Shown piece by piece: positions 1-10,716 of a DNA stretch of 34,464 bases (position 1 is the stretch's first letter; each line of letters begins with the position of its first letter). This DNA is from DATIXD01 sp035518875. GTDB lineage: Bacteria; Pseudomonadota; Gammaproteobacteria; Methylococcales; Methylococcaceae. Below the pieces are notes generated by a model, which saw only the letters and a program-made list of their open reading frames with translations, had not been told where the DNA came from and did not search any database. The position numbers were made by a program, and so were the translations under genes. Location: contig DATIXD010000066.1 in the NCBI GenBank assembly GCA_035518875.1, positions 1-34,464 on the forward strand. The letters run 5' to 3'.

Positions 1-2307
1 GGTTTCAACGCCCTCCGCCGTCACCTCGAGTTTGAGTTGCCGCCCCATGGCCAGGATAGTGGCGACGATAGCCGCGTCATCCGGATCGTCGGCGATGTTG
101 TGGATGAATGCCTGGTCGATCTTGAGGCGATTCAGCGGTAAGTGTTTCAGTGCGCTCAGGCAGGAATAGCCGGTGCCGAAGTCGTCTATGGCGATGCCGA
201 CGCCGCGTCTTTTGAGGTCGAGCAACACCGGGACCGAGGTATCTTCACGTTGTAGCGCGCTTTCGGTGATTTCGAGTTCGAGCCGGCGGGGATCGATTCC
301 GCTGTGATCCAGCGCCTCATCTAAGGCGGATGCCAGTTGACCGTGACGAAGTTGGCGCTCGGCGATATTGATCGCCATCCGAAGCGGCGGTAGACCGGCC
401 GCGCTCCAGTCGCGGGCCTGGCTACAGGCTTGATGCAGGACCCAGGCACCGAGGTCGATGATCAGGCCGTTCTCTTCCGCCAGGGGGATAAATTCCGCGG
501 CGCGCAGCAGTCCTCTTTCGGGATGCCGCCAACGAATGATCGCTTCGACGCCGACGATTCGGCCGTCACCCAAGGCCACCTGGGGTTGATAATGCAGTTC
601 GAGTTCGCCGTGGGCGAAGCCGCGCCGCAAGTCTTGGTCCAGCGAGAGGTAGCGCGCAGCCCTGGTGGTCATTTCGGGGGAGTAAAAGACATAGCGGTTG
701 CGCCCCTTTTTCTTGGCCGCATACATCGCGGTGTCGGCGGCGCGGATGAGCTCGTCCCTATTGTTCCCGTCATCGGGAAAGAGACTGATTCCGATGCTGC
801 CGGAAACCTCGATTTCTCGACCGGCTAGGGTCAGCGGCGCGGACAGGGTGCTGATCAGCTTTTGTGCAAGGTGAATGAGCTCGTCCATGCTTTCGAACTG
901 GTCGGGGATCACCAGGAATTCATCGCCGCCAAGCCGGGCCACGGTGTCGGCTGCGCGGACGCATGTCCGCAGCCGCTCCGCAGCGGTTCGCAGCAGCTCA
1001 TCGCCCGCGGAATGTCCCAGGGTGTCATTGATGCCTTTGAAATGATCGAGGTCGACGAACAACAGCGCGACCCGCTGCTGCCGGCGGCGCGCCTGCTCCA
1101 GGGCGTGGCCGAGGCGGTCCATGGCCACGATGCGATTCGGCAGGTCCGTGAGGCCGTCGTGGTGGGCCAGGTGATTGAGCCTTTCCTCCGCCTGCCGCAG
1201 GGCGCCGATGTCCGAGAATAGCAAAACGTAGTTGTTGATTTCGCCCGCCGCGTCGCGAACCGCCGTGACGCTGATCCAGGCATAGAAACCCTCACCATTC
1301 TTGCGCCTGCACTTGATCTCGCCCTGCCAGCGGCCGTCCCGCGCCAGGGCCTCCCACAGGGCCTGATGCAATTCAGGTTCGAGATTCGCGGTGCTCAGCA
1401 AATCGGGCTCCCCTCCTAGCACCTCTTCGGGCGAAAAGCCGGTCATGGCGCTGAATGCCTGATTGACGCTGACGACCAGGCGGGCCGCGTCGGTAATGAT
1501 GATACCCTCCTGGGTGGACTTAAACACGGTGGAGGCCTGCGCCAGCCGTTCCTCGGCGAGCCGGCGTTCGGTGACGTCCTGCGCCACGCCGATCACCCGA
1601 AGTCCTTTCTCACCGGCGGCCAGAAAGGTCTTGCCCAGTGCCCGCGTCCAGCCGATACCGCCGTCCGGCCGCAGTTCGCGGAACTCGATCTCATAGGGGA
1701 CGCTTTCCGCCAACGCGCGCTGCAGCGCCGCCCGCACGGCCTCGCGGTCGTCCACATGAACCCTGGCCAGGAAGTCCTCCGTCCCGCCCGAGAAAGCCCC
1801 GGATTCGAATCCCACGACTGAATCGATGCGGGCGCTGGCCCGGAATTCGCCGGAAACGGGCGTCCATTCCCAGATGTCCATTCCGGCGGAGTCCAGTGCG
1901 AGCCGGAGCCGTTCCTCGCTCTCGCTCAGCGCCGTCTCGGCCTTGTGTCGTTCCAGCGCTATCTGGATGGTGGCGTGCAGATCCCGTTCGAAGAAGGGTT
2001 TCAACAGGTAGCCGAACGGTTGGGTGGCGCGGGCGCGCTGCAGCGTAGCGTCATCGGAAAAGGCGGTGACGAAGACGATCGGGATGGAACTGGCGGCGCG
2101 GATTTGGGCCGCGGCTTCGACGCCGTCTATCTCGCCTTCGAAATGAATGTCCATGAGCACCAGATCGGGCTGGATTTCCAGGGTCTTGCGCACGGCTTCC
2201 TCGCCCGAGGTCGCAATCGCCGGGACTTCATAGCCCAGCTTAAGCAAGCGCCGCTGTAGATTGAGCGCGACGATGCGTTCGTCCTCCGCCACCAAGATTT
2301 TGGTCAT
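1..2307 (-). CDS. REC-PAS-PAS-GGDEF-EAL response regulator, 3' end outside window
   Basis: The minus-strand frame starts with ATG at 2305-2307 and stays open for 769 codons to the window edge, so the C-terminus is missing. Residues 1-120 form a receiver domain: acidic pair D9/E10 near the start, phospho-acceptor D53 in LVLMD, and a later LLKPF lysine. About 135-250 and 265-385 look like two PAS/PAC sensor segments. The diguanylate cyclase domain follows, with an intact GGDEF at 460-464 and an RAAD inhibitory site just before it. The EAL domain begins near 565. Its signature reads VEAIIRW (E588), so the third EAL residue is Ile, but the catalytic-type motifs ELEITES, DDFGTGYS, LKIDQAFI and EGVET are all present. 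It probably makes and/or degrades cyclic di-GMP in the cytoplasm on phosphorylation by an unseen histidine kinase. Family assignment is firm; the balance of the two activities cannot be read. Confidence 0.93.
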   Translation of the reverse strand, partial: MTKILVAEDERIVALNLQRRLLKLGYEVPAIATSGEEAVRKTLEIQPDLVLMDIHFEGEIDGVEAAAQIRAASSIPIVFVTAFSDDATLQRARATQPFGYLLKPFFERDLHATIQIALERHKAETALSESEERLRLALDSAGMDIWEWTPVSGEFRASARIDSVVGFESGAFSGGTEDFLARVHVDDREAVRAALQRALAESVPYEIEFRELRPDGGIGWTRALGKTFLAAGEKGLRVIGVAQDVTERRLAEERLAQASTVFKSTQEGIIITDAARLVVSVNQAFSAMTGFSPEEVLGGEPDLLSTANLEPELHQALWEALARDGRWQGEIKCRRKNGEGFYAWISVTAVRDAAGEINNYVLLFSDIGALRQAEERLNHLAHHDGLTDLPNRIVAMDRLGHALEQARRRQQRVALLFVDLDHFKGINDTLGHSAGDELLRTAAERLRTCVRAADTVARLGGDEFLVIPDQFESMDELIHLAQKLISTLSAPLTLAGREIEVSGSIGISLFPDDGNNRDELIRAADTAMYAAKKKGRNRYVFYSPEMTTRAARYLSLDQDLRRGFAHGELELHYQPQVALGDGRIVGVEAIIRWRHPERGLLRAAEFIPLAEENGLIIDLGAWVLHQACSQARDWSAAGLPPLRMAINIAERQLRHGQLASALDEALDHSGIDPRRLELEITESALQREDTSVPVLLDLKRRGVGIAIDDFGTGYSCLSALKHLPLNRLKIDQAFIHNIADDPDDAAIVATILAMGRQLKLEVTAEGVET

Positions 2308-2468
2308 GAGAAGGTTCTTTCCCCTTTGTAATATTCGCTTTTCGTTCCCGAATGTCTGGGCGAGTCGTAGGTAAGCAAAGGCGAACTGCTCGGCCGGTTT
2401 TAGCTGTTAAGCAAATAGCATTCTAATCATATGATCACGAAAAGGACTATAGAACCCTCAATGCAAAC

Positions 2469-3869
2469 TCAGCGGGGGCGATGTGTGTCCGTCTCTTCAA
2501 TCGTTCCCGTGGGCTCATCCTGCACCTGGAATGAACCCCGAATCATGCCCATCCAGCAGCTCCAGAGAATGGTGCCTCGCTCCCGGGGGGTGAATTCGAT
2601 CACCTGCTCACCCGCCTTGATATCGAACTGAAGTCCGAGCTTGGGTACGGTGATGGCCCGATTGCATTCGTTGAGCTCCTTTCCGTCGATGATCCACTTC
2701 ACCGGAACGCCTTTCTTGAGCACGAAACTGTTCGGCTGGTAGCCCTTCTTATTCACCTCCATGTGGATCACCTGGAAGCCCGCTTCCGTTTTCCCGGACG
2801 TCCCTTGTGTTTTTGCAAGAAACTCTATCCTGGCCGAAGTGGAAGCGATCAAGGACTTGAAGTCGTAACCGGAACCGCTCAGGATCAAACCACGGTTCAC
2901 CATGATAAGTCCCAAGGCTAGCACTAGAACGCCGGAAGCCTGCAGGAAAACATTGGTCGCCTTGTGCGAGATCAGACTGGTGAGAAATCCGAAACCCAAC
3001 AGCAAGGGCAATGTGCCTGCGCCGAACAGGAACATCATTCTGGCCCCTTCCAGCGAGCTACCGGTGCCGGCCGCCATGACATACATCGCCTGCAGTGGGC
3101 CGCACGCGATCATCAGGCCGTTCAGCAAGCCGATCAAGAACGGGCTCTTGTGCTTTCTGGATTCGGCGTACACGAATCGGTTCAGAAACGCAGGCATCCT
3201 GAAGCCGAAAATCCTCAAATGAGGAAACAGATGGAGCATGTTGAGGCCGAACACCACCAGGAAAATGCCCGCCACGATGGCGGTGGCGCTTCGGATCAAG
3301 GGGGTAAAGGTAATGAGGGCGCCGAAAAAGCCGAAGGCGCCACCGAGCACCGTATAAGAAATGGTCTTGCCGAAACCGTAAGCAAAATGGGAAAGCGCGG
3401 ATCGGTTACCCTTTTGAGCGCTGCGAGTGGCGTATCCAACGATGAAACCGCCGCACATGCCAACGCAATGAAAGCCGGTCAGAAAGCCGACGACGAAAAT
3501 CATCCCATAACTCAGATGCTGGTCGAACTGCGGCAAGTCATGGTTATGTTCCAGCCATAGGCCGAGATAGAAGATCAGCGCGATTCCGGTGAAGCCCAAA
3601 ACAACCTCTATCAGCTTTATGAGCCTTTGCCGGACGGGATGCGTCCGTTGGATGAGCGAGCATTCGTAGCCCCTGAGCTCAACGGCCTGAAAAATCTTAA
3701 AAAGATTCGTTCTGGCGCCGTCGAAAGTCACCTCGACGGTTTCGGCGCCATAATCCGCCTCGACTTTTCGAATGCCGGCCAGCTCCTTGATCGCCCCTTC
3801 GACCACGGTTTCGCAATTGGGGCAGTGCATGCCCTTGGCTGCAAATATCTTGGTTTGGAGATTGCGCAT
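2469..3869 (-). CDS. HMA - TauE/UreH-like membrane - cupredoxin fusion protein (copper handling?)
   Basis: A 466-residue inner-membrane protein with three parts. Residues 1-70 are a heavy-metal-associated domain with a canonical GMHCPNC site (C16, C19). Residues about 85-350 form a polytopic region of the TauE/SafE-UreH (DsbD_2-like) type, with the HCVGMCGG motif in an early helix and a second conserved Cys in ACGPLQ. Residues about 365-455 resemble a cupredoxin-like beta-domain with candidate copper ligands in NECNR and WSCWMGM. Known relatives of this sulfite-exporter-like family are often found with copper-transport or cytochrome oxidase assembly genes, so copper trafficking across the inner membrane is the most likely role; the substrate is not proven. 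It stands alone on the minus strand, divergent from aroQ across a 209-bp gap. Confidence 0.82.
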   Translation of the reverse strand: MRNLQTKIFAAKGMHCPNCETVVEGAIKELAGIRKVEADYGAETVEVTFDGARTNLFKIFQAVELRGYECSLIQRTHPVRQRLIKLIEVVLGFTGIALIFYLGLWLEHNHDLPQFDQHLSYGMIFVVGFLTGFHCVGMCGGFIVGYATRSAQKGNRSALSHFAYGFGKTISYTVLGGAFGFFGALITFTPLIRSATAIVAGIFLVVFGLNMLHLFPHLRIFGFRMPAFLNRFVYAESRKHKSPFLIGLLNGLMIACGPLQAMYVMAAGTGSSLEGARMMFLFGAGTLPLLLGFGFLTSLISHKATNVFLQASGVLVLALGLIMVNRGLILSGSGYDFKSLIASTSARIEFLAKTQGTSGKTEAGFQVIHMEVNKKGYQPNSFVLKKGVPVKWIIDGKELNECNRAITVPKLGLQFDIKAGEQVIEFTPRERGTILWSCWMGMIRGSFQVQDEPTGTIEETDTHRPR

Positions 3870-4078
3870 GATTTCTTTGATTCAAGCCTTGTTGGCTTCT
3901 ATCACATTGGACGTCAATATCACGAATACGATCCCAAGCGGCGAATGGCGCCAATCGGCCGAGAACCGGCCGGGAAATGTGACAAATTCGCTAGCTTGTA
4001 GACAAGTTTGCACCAGTTCGGCAAACTATCCGCGCTATTCTTTGCCTTTGCATCCGTCGGAAGGACAGTTCATCAATC

Positions 4079-4519
4079 ATGGCAAGCATTTTGGTGCTTA
4101 ACGGCCCGAACTTGAATTTGCTGGGCATTCGGGAGCCTGCGGTTTACGGCAGTCAAACCTTAAAAGACATAGAAGATACGCTCGCTTCGCGCGCGCAGGG
4201 TTTGGGGCATTCGATCGCTTTCCTGCAGAGCAATGCCGAACACGCGCTGATCGACCGCATCCACCTCGCTTTCCGCGAGGGGGTCGACTTCATCCTGATC
4301 AATCCCGGCGCATTCACCCATACCAGCATTGCCTTGCGAGATGCCCTGCTCGCCACGCGCATCCCGTTTATTGAAGTGCATCTGTCCAATGTCCATGCGC
4401 GCGAGCCGTTCCGGAAAACTTCCTATCTTTCCGACATTGCCAAGGGTGTGATCTGCGGGCTGGGCGCGCTCGGTTATGAGCTAGCGTTACAAGCCGCGTT
4501 CTGTGAATTAGAAAAATAG
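4079..4519 (+). CDS. aroQ: 3-dehydroquinate dehydratase, type II
   Basis: The 146-residue protein matches the usual length of the dodecameric type II enzyme, which converts 3-dehydroquinate to 3-dehydroshikimate in the shikimate pathway. Diagnostic motifs are NGPNLNLLG at 8-16, the active-site tyrosine Y23 in the flexible lid (EPAVYG), the NPGAFTHTSIALRDAL segment and EVHLSNVHAREPFR with the catalytic histidine. A GGAAGGAC ribosome-binding sequence lies upstream of the ATG. It is the first gene of an aroQ-accB-accC-prmA run, a common gammaproteobacterial order, with 11 bases to accB. Confidence 0.97.
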   Translation: MASILVLNGPNLNLLGIREPAVYGSQTLKDIEDTLASRAQGLGHSIAFLQSNAEHALIDRIHLAFREGVDFILINPGAFTHTSIALRDALLATRIPFIEVHLSNVHAREPFRKTSYLSDIAKGVICGLGALGYELALQAAFCELEK

Positions 4520-4530
4520 GTCAATAAATA

Positions 4531-4968
4531 ATGGATATCAGAAAAATAAAAAAGCTGATTGAACTGATCGAAGAGTCCGATATCGTCGAAATCGAGATCC
4601 GCGAGGGCGAGGAGTCGGTGCGCCTTAGTCGTTATTCCGCCACTGTCCAGCCCGTCGCCGCAGTCGTTCCGGCACCGGTTGTCGCGGCGCAGCCAACCCC
4701 CGCTGCGGCTCCGGAAGAACCCGAGAAGATCAGCGGCCACATCGTACGTTCGCCCATGGTAGGCACTTTCTACCGCGCACCCTCGCCCGGCGCGAAGAGC
4801 TTCGTGGAAGTGGGGCATCGCGTCAACGCGGGCGATACGCTTTGCATCATCGAAGCGATGAAAATCCTGAATCAGATAGAAGCCGACAAGGCCGGCGTGA
4901 TCGCCAAAATCCTGGTCGAGAACGCGCAGCCCGTGGAGTACAACCAGCCGTTATTCGTCATCGAATAG
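4531..4968 (+). CDS. accB: Acetyl-CoA carboxylase biotin carboxyl carrier protein
   Basis: The 145-residue protein has the family layout: a charged N-terminal helical segment (1-35), an Ala/Pro-rich mobile linker (about 36-65), and a biotinyl domain (about 68-145) ending in PLFVIE. The biotinylation site is K111 in EAMKI. SPMVGTFYRAPSPG is the conserved thumb-containing segment. It carries the carboxybiotin between AccC and the carboxyltransferase for malonyl-CoA synthesis. It lies 55 bp before accC and 11 bp after aroQ, so the three are probably cotranscribed. Length and motifs are normal. Confidence 0.98.
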   Translation: MDIRKIKKLIELIEESDIVEIEIREGEESVRLSRYSATVQPVAAVVPAPVVAAQPTPAAAPEEPEKISGHIVRSPMVGTFYRAPSPGAKSFVEVGHRVNAGDTLCIIEAMKILNQIEADKAGVIAKILVENAQPVEYNQPLFVIE

Positions 4969-5023
4969 CGAGGCCAACCTTCTCGGTTGACGCTGTCCTG
5001 TCTATCTACTCAGGTGCTTAATC

Positions 5024-6369
<1,346 letters not shown>

Positions 6370-6370
<1 letters not shown>

Positions 6371-7254
6371 TGTGGCGTCAGCTTTCCGCAGTAACCGACG
6401 AGGCCTTGGCCGAACCGGTCTCCGATTTCCTCTCGCGTCTAGGCGCGCTGTCTGTCAGCTTTCAGGACGAGGGCGATCAGCCGCTGTTCGAGCCCAGACC
6501 GGGCGAAACCCCCGTCTGGAACAAAACCCGCGTCATCGCCCTGCTTGAACCCGAAACCGATACGGCACTGGTTCAGGCATGTGTCGTCAGCCGCTTCGGC
6601 TCTGAGAACTTAAGCGATTGGCGCGTCGAGGAAATCGAAGATCGGCCTTGGGAGCGGGCCTGGCTGGAATATTTCCAGCCGATGCGTTTCGGGGAAAAGC
6701 TATGGATTGTCCCTACCGGCTTCCCGGCGCCGGCGGAGCCCGATGCGGTTTGCGTCACCCTTGACCCCGGCCTCGCCTTCGGCACCGGCACACATCCGAC
6801 CACCGCACTGTGCCTGCAATGGTTGGACAGTCAGGATCTGCGGGGCAAGAGCGTGATCGATTATGGCTGCGGTTCTGGCATCCTGGCGGTGGCGGCAGTG
6901 CTCTTGGGCGCGGAGATCGTTTATGCGGTGGACATCGACCCGCAGGCGCTGACGGCAACCCGGGACAATGCGCGCAAGAATGAGGTCGAACGGCACATAG
7001 TGTGTGGTTATCCCGGCGAGCTGGGGGACCCGCAGGCCGATCTGCTGCTGGCCAACATCCTCGCCAATCCGCTCATCGAGCTGGCCGAGACGTTCGCTTG
7101 GCACGTGCGGCCCGGCGGTTCGCTGGCGTTGTCCGGCATCCTGCATGCTCAGGTGGATGGCGTCCTGCGGGTTTATGAACGCTATTTCGAGATGCAGCCG
7201 CCCAGCTATCGGGAAGACTGGGCGCGCCTGAGCGGCGTTCGTCGCGCGGTTTGA
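6370..7254 (+). CDS. prmA: Ribosomal protein L11 methyltransferase
   Basis: The protein is 294 residues, the normal PrmA length, when started at the ATG at 6370, which shares a base with the accC stop codon. The frame extends 34 codons upstream, but that part lies inside accC and is not conserved-looking. Motifs include the N-terminal substrate-binding region (WERAWLEYF), DPGLAFGTGTHPTT, the SAM-binding DYGCGSGILAVAA and the LLANILANPL motif. It trimethylates ribosomal protein L11. The aroQ-accBC-prmA order supports the call. Confidence 0.97.
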
Positions 7255-7260
7255 ACGCAC

Positions 7261-8061
7261 ATGTACACCCGATGCCCCGACTGCCGGACCGTCTATCCTG
7301 TCAGCGCCGCGCAATTGCGGGCGGGAGGCGGCGAGGTGCTGTGCCAGAATTGCCGGATCGCCTTCAACGCATTGAATACTCTGGCCGAAACCGCCGAAGA
7401 AGCCGTTCCCGATGGCGTTGCGACGGCGAATCCGCCCATGCTCGGACGTGGCGAAGTGCTCGCATCCCCCGGCATTGAGCAAGGGGCCTTCAACGGGCTG
7501 ACGAAGAACGGATTGCCGAGCTTGTCTGCGGCACCTGGCGCGTCGCTCGGCGGCTATGACGTCTGGGACGAAGAGAGCGAGGTACGGCCAGCGTCGCGGG
7601 CGGGCCGAATGGCCTTCGGATTCGGCGTACCCTTGCTGCTGGCGTTGCTGGTGCTACAGATCGGCCTTTTTGAGGGGAATCATCTGGCGCAAGACGAGCG
7701 CTTGCGGCCTTGGCTTGAAATCGCCTGCGGGGAGCTTGGCTGTTCGCTGCCGCAGTACAAGGACGTTCGCCAAATCCAGATCATCGACCGAGCCTTGCAG
7801 CCGGCTCCGGATGACATCGACGGTTTGGAATTCATCCTGGTTGTGGCCAATGAGGCCAGATTCGCGCAAGCCTTTCCCGCCATCAAACTGGTGTTAACCG
7901 AAGTCACCGGCAAACCGGTCGCCGCCAGGATTTTCAGTCCGGGAGAATATCTCGACGAAAACCAGACCGGCCCCATGCCGGTCGGCAAACCCTTCGAAAT
8001 CCGCCTCCTCCTCGCCAAGCCCAGCCGCGAGGTGGGCGGGTTCAACTTCGAACTGATCTGA
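7261..8061 (+). CDS. Zinc-ribbon (MJ0042-type) and DUF3426 membrane protein
   Basis: A 266-residue protein with an N-terminal zinc ribbon (C5, C8, C28, C31: CPDC...CQNC), a low-complexity linker, one transmembrane helix at about 117-137, and a C-terminal domain of the DUF3426 type, where LGCSLPQYKDV is typical. Proteins of this architecture commonly follow prmA in gamma- and betaproteobacteria. The predicted topology puts the ribbon in the cytoplasm and the DUF3426 domain in the periplasm. Function is unknown. It starts six bases after prmA, so it is probably cotranscribed. Confidence 0.9.
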   Translation: MYTRCPDCRTVYPVSAAQLRAGGGEVLCQNCRIAFNALNTLAETAEEAVPDGVATANPPMLGRGEVLASPGIEQGAFNGLTKNGLPSLSAAPGASLGGYDVWDEESEVRPASRAGRMAFGFGVPLLLALLVLQIGLFEGNHLAQDERLRPWLEIACGELGCSLPQYKDVRQIQIIDRALQPAPDDIDGLEFILVVANEARFAQAFPAIKLVLTEVTGKPVAARIFSPGEYLDENQTGPMPVGKPFEIRLLLAKPSREVGGFNFELI

Positions 8062-8236
8062 GGCGGCCACGGGCCACGACCTCCTAAAGAGCGGGTCATC
8101 CTCGCTGGAACTTCTAATAAGGCTTAAAATGGGCCTAACGGTCAGATCGCGCGCCGCCAAGACATGTTGCTCTCCACAACCGGTTCCCTTGGCCCGAGTC
8201 TCTACAGAGGGGCAAGCTAACGATGAGGACATAGCG

Positions 8237-8614
8237 ATGAAAAAGACCCAGCCGGACTCGGAAAAGCTTGACCGGATCGTTGCCGAAGCTCGGCGCAACC
8301 GGGAGGAGCGGGAGCGGGGTTATCGGGAACAGGCGCTCAAGCTTTATCCCTGGATTTGCGGACGCTGCGCCCGCGAGTTCACCCTCAAGAACCTGCACGA
8401 ACTTACGGTCCATCACAAGGACCATAATCACGACAACAATCCGCCGGATGGCAGCAACTGGGAACTACTGTGTCTCTACTGCCATGACAACGAGCATTCG
8501 CGCTATCTCAATGCGAACATTTCAGGCGGGTTGACAGCCGGGGGACGGCAAGACTCGGCCGGCACGTTCAAGGCATTCGCCGAACTCGGCGCGTTGTTGA
8601 AAGACAAGAAGTAG
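8237..8614 (+). CDS. yajD: YajD-like HNH nuclease family protein
   Basis: A 125-residue protein with an HNH/zinc-finger fold: CGRCAREF, the HHKDHNHDNNPPDGSNWELLC core, and CHDNEHS. This pattern and length match the YajD family of small HNH proteins, whose biological substrate is not established. The frame extends upstream to 8129, but the ATG at 8237 is preferred because GAGGA lies just upstream and the family begins at about this point. It is followed after 12 bases by slyX. Confidence 0.9.
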   Translation: MKKTQPDSEKLDRIVAEARRNREERERGYREQALKLYPWICGRCAREFTLKNLHELTVHHKDHNHDNNPPDGSNWELLCLYCHDNEHSRYLNANISGGLTAGGRQDSAGTFKAFAELGALLKDKK

Positions 8615-8626
8615 TCGGGGCAGAAT

Positions 8627-8833
8627 ATGATTGAAAATCGGATTATCAACATCGAAACAAAGCTTGCGTACCAGGAAGACGCCGTCCGGGAATTGAACGA
8701 TGTGCTCTGTCTGCAGCAAAAACAGATCGATCAACTGGAGGCGACGATCAAGCTTCTTCTCGACCGGATCAGGTATTTGTCGGCGGCCGGGGATCTATCC
8801 CGTGCGGCGGATGAGGAACCGCCCGATGATTAG
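8627..8833 (+). CDS. slyX: SlyX family protein
   Basis: A 68-residue, almost entirely coiled-coil protein (residues 3-50; RIINIETKLAYQEDAVRELN) with an acidic/proline tail ending EEPPDD, typical of SlyX. The molecular role of SlyX is poorly defined. Its stop codon overlaps the 3' end of the convergent phosphatase gene by four bases. Confidence 0.9.
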   Translation: MIENRIINIETKLAYQEDAVRELNDVLCLQQKQIDQLEATIKLLLDRIRYLSAAGDLSRAADEEPPDD

Positions 8834-10191
8834 CGCGCGCCGTACCCGTTGACGGGCCGGTGTTGGCGGTTCAGGTCGATCGCGACCAGGCAGACGTCAT
8901 CGGAGAATTCGTTGGTCGCCGAGAACTGTCGGGCGTCTTTGAGCAGTGCTTCGAGGAGTTCTTCCGTCGGCTCGCCAGTCCTGCTCCCAATCGTCTTAAG
9001 CAACCCCTGCATGCCGAATTCCCGTCCACTCGAATCCAGGACTTCGAAAAGCCCGTCGGTGAAGAGAATGATCGAATCCGCGGGGTCGACAGACTTCTCG
9101 TGAGTGAGGAACACCGCGTCTTCGAATACGCCGAGGATAGTTCCCGGATCGGGATGATGCAGGGTTTCCGCGATGCCGGCGCGGCAACGGACATGAAGCG
9201 GAAAGGGATGTCCGGCCGTGGCGTAACGCACCGAATCGCCGGCGCCATCGACCAGGAGATAAAGCGCGGTGGCGAACATGACATCATTTCCCGCTTGGCC
9301 AAGGATCTGGGTCAACTCGCCGTTGAGATGCGCGAGCAGTTGCCCAGGATCTGTCACGGTCGGCCCGAGCTGCTCAAGTAACGCGCGCAGCATCGCCGTG
9401 ATCAGCGCCGATCGGACGCCGTGTCCCATCACGTCGGCAATGAAGACGCCTGCCACCATGTCCGAAACCCGGGTGATGTGGAAGAAGTCTCCGCCCACGA
9501 TGCCGTAGGGTTGATAGCGATGATGAAACCGCAGCACGCTGGCGGCAGGTTCCGTTTCAGGTGGAAAAACCGGATAGCGGTCGGGCAACAAGGCCTGCTG
9601 GAGTTCCCTTGACATGCACAGGTCGGCTTCGATTTGTTCGTTCTTGCGGGTGATCTCGCGCTGCTGTTCCTCCAGTAAACGTATGCTTTCCAGGTGGAAC
9701 CGGGTTTGCAGCTTGACCAGGGTCTGGGTCTCAATGAGGCCTAGAAACTCCCGGGCAGGGCCGATGAGCAGTACATCATCGTAGAAGGCGCCGGCTTCGC
9801 GGGCGAAGACCGTGCGGAAAACTTCCGTGACCGGGGTCCCCGTCGCCACGCACGCCGGGTCGGGCTTGAGGTGATTGCGGATCGGCTTTTGCGCGAACAG
9901 GGAAAATCCATACCTCGAGCCCAGCAACATGCCGATCTCGCGCCGCGCGCACATGCCCAGCAAGCGTTCGCCATCGAGCACCGCCATGAATTCAAAATGG
10001 TGCTGCGCGAACAGTCGATAGACCGCCTCGACCGACTGATCCGCCTGGACCGACGTGCGATGACTAATCAAGTCGCGAAGGTCGGCTTTCATCGTGTGGC
10101 GGACGCTTGACCACTGCTTTCCGACCGTTGATCGATCAGTGCCTTGGAGAGGCGTTGCGGTCGTCGGTTCGAACGAAGAGACTGCAATCAC
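8830..10191 (-). CDS. CBS-domain and SpoIIE/RsbU-type PP2C phosphatase
   Basis: A 453-residue regulator. Residues about 35-160 form a CBS pair (LISHRTSVQADQSVEAVYRLF; later FLGLIETQTLV). A coiled-coil linker (about 165-200) is followed by a PP2C-type SpoIIE domain (about 210-445) with metal-binding motifs GGDFF, ADVMGHGVRSAL, ATAGHPFP, FTDGLFEV and NEFSDDVCLVAID. Such proteins dephosphorylate an anti-sigma-factor antagonist in partner-switching systems; no HPK-like kinase or STAS gene is nearby, so its target is elsewhere. The start is uncertain: a GTG at 10191 has a closely spaced GGAGG, whereas the ATG at 10092 begins right at the conserved CBS region but lacks a clear ribosome-binding site. 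Confidence 0.87.
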   Translation of the reverse strand: MIAVSSFEPTTATPLQGTDRSTVGKQWSSVRHTMKADLRDLISHRTSVQADQSVEAVYRLFAQHHFEFMAVLDGERLLGMCARREIGMLLGSRYGFSLFAQKPIRNHLKPDPACVATGTPVTEVFRTVFAREAGAFYDDVLLIGPAREFLGLIETQTLVKLQTRFHLESIRLLEEQQREITRKNEQIEADLCMSRELQQALLPDRYPVFPPETEPAASVLRFHHRYQPYGIVGGDFFHITRVSDMVAGVFIADVMGHGVRSALITAMLRALLEQLGPTVTDPGQLLAHLNGELTQILGQAGNDVMFATALYLLVDGAGDSVRYATAGHPFPLHVRCRAGIAETLHHPDPGTILGVFEDAVFLTHEKSVDPADSIILFTDGLFEVLDSSGREFGMQGLLKTIGSRTGEPTEELLEALLKDARQFSATNEFSDDVCLVAIDLNRQHRPVNGYGAR

Positions 10192-10260
10192 ATCCTCCGG
10201 CTCACGGTCGCTGTCGGTAAACGATCCGGGCTCCGGAGGAAAACGATTGTTCCGACCGTT

Positions 10261-10683
10261 TCACGCCGTCGCCGGGTATTGGTCGACGATGGCGGAATCT
10301 GGGTCATTTGGGGCTTGCGCCGTCATGGCGTGCGCTTGCCACTGCTGGAAGGACTCCTTGGCCGCTGCGGCGCCGTCTTGTATACCGTGGACCATGGCGT
10401 TGTCGGTGGGAATCCAGCGGGTGATCATCACCGCGGTAAACACAATGCCGTAAGAAGCACAGTAAAGCGTTTGATAAACGGCCCTGGACAACAATCGGCC
10501 AACGCTGGGAATGGCCTTGATCGGGGTTTGTGGGGCAGCAGAATCCGCCCCGGCAATCGTCTCGGCTGTCACGGTCATCATCGTTCCGCCGCTCGCTTCG
10601 GTTGCTCCCGGGGCGGACTCATTCTTGTTGCGTTTGCCGGGCGCCTTGTGCAGGGCGGTCGCGAGATTCGGTTTCTTAGCCAT
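10261..10683 (-). CDS. Small single-helix membrane protein, copy 1 of a three-member family
   Basis: A 140-residue protein I cannot place in a named family. It has a variable, basic and Ala/Pro-rich N-terminus (1-60), then a core at about 66-112 with SRAVYQTLYCASYGIVF, a hydrophobic stretch at 74-90, and IPTDNAMVHGIQDGA followed by an amphipathic helix. The same core recurs in the proteins at 12193-12603 and 20303-20647. The start is well supported by GGAGG before the ATG. It lies 33 bp downstream of the parA-like gene on the same strand, so the two are probably cotranscribed. This copy is the most divergent of the three, for example in having FTAVM where the others have FGSL. Confidence 0.72.
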   Translation of the reverse strand: MAKKPNLATALHKAPGKRNKNESAPGATEASGGTMMTVTAETIAGADSAAPQTPIKAIPSVGRLLSRAVYQTLYCASYGIVFTAVMITRWIPTDNAMVHGIQDGAAAAKESFQQWQAHAMTAQAPNDPDSAIVDQYPATA

Positions 10684-10716
10684 GGTTTTACCTCCGTCGA
10701 GAAATTAGTCAGATGC

